Of a stretch of 6,069 bases of DNA, positions 1 to 4,660 are shown in pieces. How positions within the stretch are numbered: position 1 is the first letter of the stretch; each line of letters opens with the position of its first letter. Position numbers and translations under genes: made by a program. Source of the DNA: Sulfuricurvum sp. (GTDB lineage: Bacteria; Campylobacterota; Campylobacteria; Campylobacterales; Sulfurimonadaceae); assembly GCA_030679635.1 (NCBI GenBank), contig JAUXSZ010000179.1, forward strand, positions 1 through 6,069. The letters are read 5' to 3'. Below the pieces are notes generated by a model. It was not told where the DNA came from, did not search any database, and was given only the letters and a program-made list of their open reading frames with translations.

Positions 1-443
1 ATCATTTCAATTGTCATATTTTCTAAAAAATTTAAAACAAAGGTGCATATGAACAAAGGCTTATTTATATCTTCATCAAAAAATGCTTTTAGTCCAGTTG
101 CTTTTGAAATATCATCTTTATTTGTTCTTCCTCCATATACGGCCGATTTAATATTGAAATAAGCGTCATAATCACCATATTTCACCTTTGTGTCATATAC
201 ACTTACTTCGGATTCGGATGCTGATATGGACTCCATAAGCAACTTCTCACAATTTGCTTCCAAATTTTGATTTATTGCTTCTTCAATTATTCTCCAAACA
301 GTTCGACCTTTTGCAGCTTTCCCCCAACCATTTGGAAACTGTTTATTTGTGCCAATTTGGATTGGACCTATGTTATTTATTAGTTGATTTAAGTCAGTTT
401 CTAAGTGTGAGCGGATTGTATCTATATTCTGAACAGTTAGCAT
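1..443 (-). CDS. Probable restriction endonuclease, N-terminal part (runs off the left edge)
   Basis: An uninterrupted minus-strand frame begins at ATG 443-441 and stays open for 147 codons to the window edge; the C-terminus is missing. The start is well supported: GAGGT (minus strand, 456-452) lies 8 nt upstream, behind a good promoter. The protein starts MLTVQNIDTIRSHLE. It has a GWGKAAKGRTVWRIIEEAI helix region at about residues 39-57, then acidic residues D84, D91 and D93 leading into a beta-strand-like FNIKSAV with N97-I-K99, followed by GGRTNKDDISKATGL (104-118). An acidic residue, then xxK, then a Ser/Asn-rich turn and a helix is the layout of PD-(D/E)XK type II restriction enzymes. 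I infer the family from this pattern and from the AT-rich, island-like setting. The Asn where Asp/Glu is usual weakens the call. The partner methyltransferase would lie to the left. A different nuclease, or a hypothetical protein, remains possible. Confidence 0.5.
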   Translation of the reverse strand, partial: MLTVQNIDTIRSHLETDLNQLINNIGPIQIGTNKQFPNGWGKAAKGRTVWRIIEEAINQNLEANCEKLLMESISASESEVSVYDTKVKYGDYDAYFNIKSAVYGGRTNKDDISKATGLKAFFDEDINKPLFICTFVLNFLENMTIEM

Positions 444-461
444 TTTATTAAACCTCGATTC

Positions 462-505
462 ATTGCTTTTCCCAGCATAATAGACAAAGCAATAAAAAAA
501 AGCAA
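462..505 (-). promoter_or_regulatory. Promoter of the putative restriction gene, with inverted-repeat operator candidate
   Basis: On the minus strand TTGCTT (505-500) and TATTAT (482-477) are separated by exactly 17 bp, a recognisable sigma-70 layout, and would start RNA near 470, about 27 nt before the ATG. A perfect 8-bp inverted repeat, AAAGCAAT (486-493) and ATTGCTTT (462-469), flanks the -10 and start site. A third AAAGCAA half-site at 499-505 overlaps the -35. The promoter is directly visible; the operator role is inferred. Confidence 0.5.
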
Positions 506-609
506 GGCCAGATATCTATCTTTGGGAATGAAATGGAATCATTTCTGTTTTTACTTAAATATGAGAAAATTCAAATTGATATGTAGAAGAATAATTATAA
601 TAGTATTGT

Positions 610-643
610 AATATTTACTATTTTATGATAAATGGTAAATATT
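610..643. repeat. 34-bp near-perfect palindrome upstream of the lipoprotein promoter
   Basis: Arms 610-623 (AATATTTACTATTT) and 630-643 (AAATGGTAAATATT) are complementary at 13 of 14 positions; the exception is a T/G pair. The 6-nt centre is 624-629. The palindrome ends 5 nt before the -10 box at 649-654, so it fills the region where a -35 would be. It could be a regulator binding site; it is not a terminator because no T-tract follows. Confidence 0.6.
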
Positions 644-648
644 TATGG

Positions 649-676
649 TATAGTGCGAACTAAATTTTATAAGGAG
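649..676 (+). promoter_or_regulatory. -10 box and ribosome binding site of the Ala-rich lipoprotein gene
   Basis: TATAGT at 649-654 is a good -10 with no convincing -35, as is common for housekeeping promoters in Campylobacterota. RNA would begin near 661. AAGGAG at 671-676 lies 6 nt before ATG 683 and decides the start. An upstream TATAAT at 596-601 is a second possible -10. Confidence 0.55.
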
Positions 677-682
677 TCACAC

Positions 683-901
683 ATGATGAAAATCGCCCTT
701 GCTATGCTTTTAGCTGCAATGTTTATTGGATGTAGTAAAGAAGAAGCTACTACTGAGGCAGCACCTGCTGCAACTGAGGAAGTAGCACCTGCTGCTGAAG
801 CAATGCCTGCTGATGCTGCTGCTGTTGATGCTGCTGCACCTGCTGCTGATGCTGCTGCACCTGCTGAAGTAGCACCTGCTACTGAAGAAGCTGCTAAGTA
901 A
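683..901 (+). CDS. Small alanine/proline/glutamate-rich lipoprotein
   Basis: A 72-residue protein. The frame is open from ATG 632, but AAGGAG at 671-676 points to ATG 683 (a second ATG follows at 686). The first 16 residues, MMKIALAMLLAAMFIG, form a lipoprotein signal peptide, and C17 is the likely lipidated cysteine. The -3 residue is Phe rather than the usual Leu, which makes the lipobox less than ideal. The mature part (CSKEE onward) is low complexity: Ala, Pro, Glu, Asp and Thr, strongly acidic, with lysines only near its two ends. It includes a 7-residue repeat, DAAAPAA then DAAAPAE, encoded by a 21-nt direct repeat. Such a tail is probably disordered and may project from the membrane into the periplasm. 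No catalytic motif is visible and no function can be assigned. Short KEE-then-Ala/Pro lipoproteins are recalled from related sulfur-oxidising Campylobacterota, but this was not checked. Confidence 0.7.
   Translation: MMKIALAMLLAAMFIGCSKEEATTEAAPAATEEVAPAAEAMPADAAAVDAAAPAADAAAPAEVAPATEEAAK
827..866 (+). repeat. 21-nt period tandem repeat inside the lipoprotein gene
   Basis: GATGCTGCTGCACCTGCTG occurs at 827-845 and again at 848-866, a 21-nt (7-codon) period encoding DAAAPA-type units. A related 15-mer, GAAGTAGCACCTGCT, occurs at 779-793 and 866-880. Unit loss or gain would keep the frame. Confidence 0.8.
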
Positions 902-917
902 TTAGCTCTATCGATAA

Positions 918-939
918 GTTTTGCACCTCGGTGCAAAAC
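918..939 (+). terminator. Perfect hairpin downstream of the lipoprotein gene, probable terminator
   Basis: GTTTTGCACC (918-927) and GGTGCAAAAC (930-939) are exactly complementary around a TC centre; in RNA this would be 9 bp closed by a CUCG tetraloop. It begins 16 nt after the stop codon. The T-rich stretch (947-955, TTTCTTTTT) starts 7 nt after the stem rather than directly behind it, so termination is likely but not textbook. Confidence 0.55.
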
Positions 940-1159
940 GAGTCACTTTCTTTTTAATATTCTTTCCTCAGCATTTATTACGATAATTTAATCAGTGATT
1001 CAATACAACCACATCGCCATATATTGATTTATTACAACCAAATATTCATAGATAGTGTATATGTGTCACCCAAATCGTCACCCGTTATCCCCAATTATCT
1101 ACTGATTGTGGATGACATAAGCTCGTAAACTCCGTGTTTTAGGGCTTTATTTTAGCTTC
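940..1159. other. Non-coding island edge with short direct repeats
   Basis: No supported gene is seen on either strand. GTCACCC occurs at 1065-1071 and 1077-1083, 12 nt apart, and TACAACCA occurs at 1004-1011 and 1033-1040. Short spaced repeats next to a tRNA-derived attachment site could be integrase arm-binding sites; that is an inference. Confidence 0.35.
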
Positions 1160-1202
1160 GACAAGGTAGTGGTCACAAGTTCGAATCTTGTTGGGACCAC
1201 CA
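1160..1202 (+). pseudogene. tRNA 3' fragment (valine-type by its GAC), likely attachment-site remnant
   Basis: The stretch reads as the 3' half of a tRNA: GAC (1160-1162) where the anticodon would be, AA, anticodon-stem strand GGTAG (1165-1169), variable loop TGGTC, T-arm ACAAG-TTCGAAT-CTTGT (1175-1191, a perfect 5-bp stem with the conserved TTCGAAT loop), acceptor strand TGGGACC (1192-1198), discriminator A1199 and CCA (1200-1202). The partners that should lie upstream are absent: no GGTCCCA acceptor strand, no D-arm and no CTACC stem strand are found. GAC suggests tRNA-Val, but the identity is tentative because the 5' half is missing. The piece is best read as the duplicated 3' end left by integration of an element lying to the left. 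Confidence 0.75.
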
Positions 1203-1274
1203 TTTTTCTTACATTCCTCCAAATTTTTACCCTCTTAACCTATATTATTAATCTCAAACCAATCAATATTGACG

Positions 1275-1303
1275 TATAATTCGCGATATTTTTTAACACA
1301 AGG
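1275..1303 (+). promoter_or_regulatory. Promoter and ribosome binding site of the thrS operon
   Basis: A perfect TATAAT at 1275-1280 would start RNA near 1287. No -35 is present at the right distance; the TTGACG at 1269-1274 abuts the -10 and cannot serve as one. A modest Shine-Dalgarno, AAGG at 1300-1303, lies 9 nt before ATG 1313. Confidence 0.6.
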
Positions 1304-1312
1304 CGTACCCTT

Positions 1313-3121
1313 ATGGATATTATCGCTATTAAACATAACGATCAGATTTTTGATTTGCAAACGGCGCAAAGCTTGGGAATCACGGGGGAAGAGATTGCCT
1401 ACGACAACTCCGCGGATGCGTTGGAAGTAATTCGTCACTCGTGTGCCCATTTGTTGGCGGAAGCGATCAAATCGCTTTATACTGATGCGAAATTTTTTGT
1501 AGGACCTGTCGTTAAAGAAGGGTTCTATTACGATTTCAAAGTGAACGAGTCGCTTAGCGAAGAGGATCTGAAAACCATCGAGAAAAAGATGCTCGATATC
1601 GCCAAAACCAAAGAAAAAATTGAGCGCTACGAGATCACAAAATCCGAAGCACGCATTAAATTTGCCGATGATCACCTCAAGCAAGCGGTTATGGACCGTA
1701 TTCCAAGCGATGCCATATCCATTTACAAGCAAGGCAATTTCGAAGATCTTTGCCGTGGACCGCATTTACCAAGCGTTGGATTGCTCCGCTATTTCAAACT
1801 TACCAAGATTTCAGGTGCTTACTTGGGTGGAGATAGTAAAAACGAAATGCTTACTCGTATTTACGGTATTGCATTCGCTGATAAAGAGTCTCTGAAAGCG
1901 CACCTAGAGATGGTTGCCGAAGCGGAGAAACGCGATCACCGTAAAATTGGTGCAGAGATGAAACTTTTCACCTTCCGTGAAGAGGTAGGGGCCGGTTTCC
2001 CAATTTGGCTCCCTGCAGGGGCACGGATGCGCTCACGCCTTGAGCAATTATTGTTTAAAGCGCATCGCAAGCGTGGTTATGAGCCGGTACGCGGTCCAGA
2101 GATGCTCCGCTCGGATCTTTGGAAAGTGAGCGGTCACTATCAAAATTACGGCGAAAACATGTATTTCACGAACATTGATGAGCTCGAATTCGGGGTAAAG
2201 CCGATGAACTGTGTCGGACATATCAAAGTGTATGAGCACGATATGCACTCCTACCGTGATTTGCCACTCAAATATTTTGAATACGGTATTGTTCACCGTC
2301 ATGAAATGACGGGTGCCCTTCACGGATTGTTTCGCGTCCGCGAATTTACCCAAGATGATGCCCACATTTTTTGTACGGTTGATCAGATTGAAGAGCAAAT
2401 CATTGAGGTCGTTGATTTCGTCGATAAAATCATGAGTACGTTTGACTTTAACTACAAAATGATGATTTCTACAAAGCCTGAAAAAGCGGTCGGTGACGAC
2501 GCAGTATGGGAGATATCCACCAACGCCCTGAAAGCGGCCATGGATAAAAATAAACTCCCTTATGAGATTGATGAAGGGGGCGGAGCGTTTTACGGCCCTA
2601 AAATCGACATTAAAATCACCGATGCCATCGGACGGGAATGGCAGTGCGGTACGATACAGCTCGACTTCAATCTTCCTGCTCGGTTTGAACTCGAATATAA
2701 CGGAGAAGAGAACACAAAAATTCAGCCCGTTATGATTCACCGTGCCATTTTAGGTTCTTTTGAGCGTTTTATTGGTATATTAACGGAGCATTACGCTGGG
2801 GAATTCCCAATGTTTATCGCTCCGACGCAGGTTGCCATCGTCCCGATTGCGGAAACTCACGTTGCGTATGCGCGTGAATTGGGCAATAAACTGATTGATA
2901 TGGGTGCGGATTATGAGATTTTCGATAAGAATGAAAGTCTCAATAAGCGGATTCGTACAGCGGAAAAAGGTCGAGTTCCGATGATTATCGTCTTGGGCGA
3001 TGAAGAAGTGAACTCCAAATGTGTTGCGGTGCGTGATCGTAGAACGCGCGAACAATACAATCTTAGTGAGAATGAATTTCTGACTTTGATCAAAGAAAAA
3101 ATCAATGAGGTAAATTTTTGA
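1313..3121 (+). CDS. thrS: Threonyl-tRNA synthetase
   Basis: A cytosolic class II aminoacyl-tRNA synthetase of 602 residues that attaches threonine to tRNA-Thr and removes mischarged serine. The editing domain is intact: RHSCAH (H42, H46) and DLCRGPH (C147, H151) match the HxxxH and Cys/His editing residues. The catalytic core shows KPMNCVGH (C300), DDAHIFC (H351) and VMIHRAILGS (H476), the three zinc ligands that bind threonine, and the motif 2 arginine in HRHEMTG (R329). GAFYGPKI and QCGTIQLDF are also present. Residues from about 500 to 602 form the anticodon-binding domain. The protein is about 40 residues shorter than the E. coli enzyme because the N-terminal TGS domain is reduced to roughly 35 residues. 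Its stop overlaps the infC start, so the two are probably translationally coupled. Identification is secure. Confidence 0.98.
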   Translation: MDIIAIKHNDQIFDLQTAQSLGITGEEIAYDNSADALEVIRHSCAHLLAEAIKSLYTDAKFFVGPVVKEGFYYDFKVNESLSEEDLKTIEKKMLDIAKTKEKIERYEITKSEARIKFADDHLKQAVMDRIPSDAISIYKQGNFEDLCRGPHLPSVGLLRYFKLTKISGAYLGGDSKNEMLTRIYGIAFADKESLKAHLEMVAEAEKRDHRKIGAEMKLFTFREEVGAGFPIWLPAGARMRSRLEQLLFKAHRKRGYEPVRGPEMLRSDLWKVSGHYQNYGENMYFTNIDELEFGVKPMNCVGHIKVYEHDMHSYRDLPLKYFEYGIVHRHEMTGALHGLFRVREFTQDDAHIFCTVDQIEEQIIEVVDFVDKIMSTFDFNYKMMISTKPEKAVGDDAVWEISTNALKAAMDKNKLPYEIDEGGGAFYGPKIDIKITDAIGREWQCGTIQLDFNLPARFELEYNGEENTKIQPVMIHRAILGSFERFIGILTEHYAGEFPMFIAPTQVAIVPIAETHVAYARELGNKLIDMGADYEIFDKNESLNKRIRTAEKGRVPMIIVLGDEEVNSKCVAVRDRRTREQYNLSENEFLTLIKEKINEVNF

Positions 3122-3648
3122 TTAAAAAACAAGACCGTGTCCAGATGAATGAAGACATCAGAGTACCCGAGGTACGCTGTGTCGTTGACGGTGGTGAAGC
3201 ATTAGGCGTTGTTTCGATTAAAGAAGCGATGGATAAAGCGAATGAGTTGGGACTTGATCTCGTACTAATCTCTCCAGATGCAAAGCCGCCGGTGGCGAAA
3301 ATCATGGACTATGGTAAGTTTTATTACCAAGAAGAGAAAAAGAAAAAAGAAGCGCGCAAGAAGCAAACGAAGATTGAGGTCAAAGAGATCAAGCTTTCCG
3401 TTAAAATTGCAGAAAATGACGTTAGTTATAAAGTCAAACATGCTCGCGAATTTTTAGAAGAAGGGAAGCATGTTCATTTCCGAGTTTTCTTAAGAGGGCG
3501 TGAAATGGCTCACCCAGAAGCCGCCGTGGCTGTTTTGCAGCGCGTATGGCCAATGGTAGAAGATATCGGCACAATGTACAAAGCACCAGCAATGGAAGGT
3601 CGTTATTGCAATATGATGATTCTTCCGAAGAAAGACGAAAAAAAATAA
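3118..3648 (+). CDS. infC: Translation initiation factor IF-3
   Basis: IF3 binds the 30S subunit, prevents premature joining of 50S, and checks the start codon and initiator tRNA. The 176-residue product has the N-domain (to about 80), the family signature KIMDYGKFYYQEEK at 61-74, a lysine-rich linker, and a C-domain with IKLSVKIAENDVSYKVKHAR (91-110) and FRVFLRGREM (121-130). There is no ATG at the family-typical start. TTG 3118 overlaps the thrS stop (TTGA) and lies 6 nt behind GAGGT (3107-3111). The next codon, ATT 3121, is 9 nt behind it and is the start used by E. coli infC. The only nearby ATG (3145, codon 10) would cut into the conserved N-terminus. I give TTG as the start, with ATT a serious alternative. 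The gene is the second of the thrS-infC-rpmI-rplT operon. Confidence 0.96.
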   Translation: MIKKQDRVQMNEDIRVPEVRCVVDGGEALGVVSIKEAMDKANELGLDLVLISPDAKPPVAKIMDYGKFYYQEEKKKKEARKKQTKIEVKEIKLSVKIAENDVSYKVKHAREFLEEGKHVHFRVFLRGREMAHPEAAVAVLQRVWPMVEDIGTMYKAPAMEGRYCNMMILPKKDEKK

Positions 3649-3662
3649 TTACCTGCGATGAA

Positions 3663-3689
3663 ATACCGCAAGCTTTTTTGTGGTATAAT
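3663..3689 (+). promoter_or_regulatory. Internal promoter for rpmI-rplT, overlapped by a hairpin
   Basis: TGGTATAAT at 3681-3689 is a perfect extended -10 that would start RNA near 3696, 34 nt before rpmI. Nothing resembles a -35. ATACCGCAA (3663-3671) and TTGTGGTAT (3678-3686) form a 9-bp stem with one G-U pair and a 6-nt loop, which covers most of the -10 element. In read-through RNA from infC the stem would fold; there is no T-tract after it, so it is not a standard terminator. Confidence 0.65.
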
Positions 3690-3729
3690 TCGCGTCTCGT
3701 TTAGAGAATTTTTGCAAAGGATCAAGTCG

Positions 3730-3924
3730 ATGCCAAAAATGAAATCGGTTAAAGGGGCGGTCAAACGCTTCAAAATTAAGAAAAATGGCACTGTCAAACG
3801 TGGTACTGCATTCCGTAGTCACATTTTGACCAAACAAGATGCTGGAACTCGACGTGGGCAAAACACTCCTAAAGTGGTTGCTTCAGTCGATGTTAAAAAC
3901 ATCAAAAAGATGATCGTAGGCTAA
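3730..3924 (+). CDS. rpmI: 50S ribosomal protein L35
   Basis: L35 is a small, very basic protein of the large ribosomal subunit. The product is 64 residues, the usual family length, beginning MPKMKSVKGAVKRFKIKKNG and containing SHILTKQ, both typical of L35. The frame is open further upstream (from 3658), but ATG 3730 is chosen because it gives the family N-terminus and lies 8 nt after AAAGGA (3716-3721). The upstream extension contains the promoter and is not coding. It sits 81 nt after infC and 97 nt before rplT, the standard bacterial order, so L35 and L20 are made from both the operon transcript and the internal promoter. Confidence 0.96.
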   Translation: MPKMKSVKGAVKRFKIKKNGTVKRGTAFRSHILTKQDAGTRRGQNTPKVVASVDVKNIKKMIVG

Positions 3925-4021
3925 TTTAGCCAACTTTTAACCCTCCAGCTCAAGCTGGGCAAGTCCGCATAGCGGCACCCACTCATTAAATTTAAATGAA
4001 CCGGGTAAAGAAAGGAAAAAA
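3925..4021 (+). promoter_or_regulatory. Structured rpmI-rplT spacer, possible L20 autoregulatory element
   Basis: The 97-nt spacer holds several dyads: CCAGCT/AGCTGG (3945-3950 with 3953-3958), CCGC/GCGG (3965-3968 with 3972-3975) and TCATT/AATGA (3984-3988 region), the last enclosed by ACCC (3977-3980) and GGGT (4003-4006). TGGG (3956-3959) can instead pair with CCCA (3978-3981), which competes with both the first stem and the ACCC/GGGT pairing. The GGGT strand lies 4 nt before the Shine-Dalgarno AAAGGA (4011-4016), which is 5 nt from ATG 4022. L20 is known to repress its own operon in E. coli and Bacillus by binding leader structures. An equivalent role here is inferred from position and pairing only. 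Confidence 0.4.
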
Positions 4022-4375
4022 ATGCCAAGAGTAAAAACAGGTGTCGTAAGACACAGACGTCATAAGAAAGTCTTGAAGCTTGCACGTGGTTTCTACAGTG
4101 GAAGACGTAAGCATTTCCGTAAAGCGAAAGAGCAATTAGAGCGTAGTATGCAGTACGCGTTCCGCGATCGTAAACAGAAGAAGCGCGAATTCCGTAAATT
4201 GTGGATTATCCGTATCAATGCGGCATGCCGTTTAAATGGTATGAACTACTCAAATTTCATGAACGGCCTTAAACGTGCCAACATCGAACTTGATCGCAAA
4301 ATTCTTGCAGATATGGCTATGAACGACGCGAAAGCTTTTACAGCTATCACTGTCCTTTCACAAGCAGCTCTCTAA
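4022..4375 (+). CDS. rplT: 50S ribosomal protein L20
   Basis: L20 binds 23S rRNA directly and is needed early in 50S assembly. The 117-residue length is typical. The N-terminal half is a highly basic extended region (MPRVKTGVVRHRRHKKVLKL, then ARGFYSGRRKHFRKAKEQ). The C-terminal half is the globular domain, with YAFRDRKQKKREFRKLWI, RINAACRLNGMNYSNFMNGL and ELDRKILADMA, all family hallmarks. The start ATG follows a strong AAAGGA at 4011-4016. It is the last gene of the thrS operon and is followed by a clear terminator. In other bacteria L20 is also the repressor of this operon, which makes the structured spacer before it interesting. Confidence 0.98.
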   Translation: MPRVKTGVVRHRRHKKVLKLARGFYSGRRKHFRKAKEQLERSMQYAFRDRKQKKREFRKLWIIRINAACRLNGMNYSNFMNGLKRANIELDRKILADMAMNDAKAFTAITVLSQAAL

Positions 4376-4380
4376 AGAAG

Positions 4381-4400
4381 AAAGACCCATCGGGTCTTTT
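4381..4400. terminator. Terminator of the thrS-rplT operon, probably bidirectional
   Basis: AAAGACCC (4381-4388) pairs perfectly with GGGTCTTT (4392-4399) around ATC, followed by T and then TCTCCCTCT. It starts 5 nt after the rplT stop. Read from the other strand the stem is followed by TTTCTTCTTT-like sequence, so it may also end the thyX-lipoprotein transcript, whose last stop is at 4409. Confidence 0.85.
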
Positions 4401-4408
4401 CTCCCTCT

Positions 4409-4660
4409 CTATTTTACAATCGTATAACCCTTTTTCTCTAAACACTCTTTACAATCAACCGTTATTTTTGGCGTGGATGCTTTATCTGCATCTTTGAGAT
4501 CGTAATAGCGGCATTCGCTAAAATCAGCCTTTGCACGAGCTTCGCTGTGCCCTTCAGGACATATCATTCCATTAATCATTAAACGCTTTTCTGCGCATCC
4601 TGACATTGCCGATGCGATTGCCGTTGCTATTAGGGCCGTATAAAAAATAGATTTAATCAT
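4409..4660 (-). CDS. Small cysteine-containing lipoprotein of unknown function
   Basis: An 83-residue protein with a lipoprotein signal peptide (MIKSIFYTALIATAIASAMSG) and C22 as the likely lipidated residue. The mature part has four more cysteines: C34 in MICPEGH, C50 in SECRYY, and C70/C73 as a CxxC in DCKECLEKKGY close to the C-terminus. These could form two disulfides in the periplasm, or bind metal together with H38; neither can be decided from sequence. The C-terminal CLEKKGY motif resembles one seen in many small bacterial envelope lipoproteins, but I do not recognise a named family. Its ATG overlaps the thyX stop by 4 nt (ATGA), with AAAGG (minus strand 4674-4670) inside thyX as its ribosome binding site, so it is translated from the thyX transcript. 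A functional tie to thymidylate synthesis is not evident. Confidence 0.75.
   Translation of the reverse strand: MIKSIFYTALIATAIASAMSGCAEKRLMINGMICPEGHSEARAKADFSECRYYDLKDADKASTPKITVDCKECLEKKGYTIVK

Noticed and set aside
254..451. Plus-strand 65-codon open frame
   Set aside because: It is antisense to the restriction-like gene, which has a far better RBS, promoter and amino-acid composition.
485..545. Possible small RNA or terminator from the GAAATG/CATTTC dyad at 530-545
   Set aside because: The stem is only 6 bp and no T-tract or promoter is positioned to support it.
667..936. Minus-strand Ala/Ser-rich open frame
   Set aside because: Its composition is the mirror of the GCT/GCA repeats in the lipoprotein gene, and it starts inside the terminator hairpin.
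1085..1202. 3' end of a tmRNA (ssrA) instead of a tRNA
   Set aside because: The sequence before the T-arm fits an anticodon stem and a 5-nt variable loop, and no tag-coding frame or tmRNA pseudoknot is seen upstream.
1235..1765. 176-codon minus-strand open frame at the thrS start
   Set aside because: It overlaps the thrS promoter and editing domain and reads as a shadow of that gene.
2048..2740. 230-codon minus-strand open frame inside thrS
   Set aside because: It is antisense to the conserved ThrRS catalytic core and has no recognisable motif or RBS.
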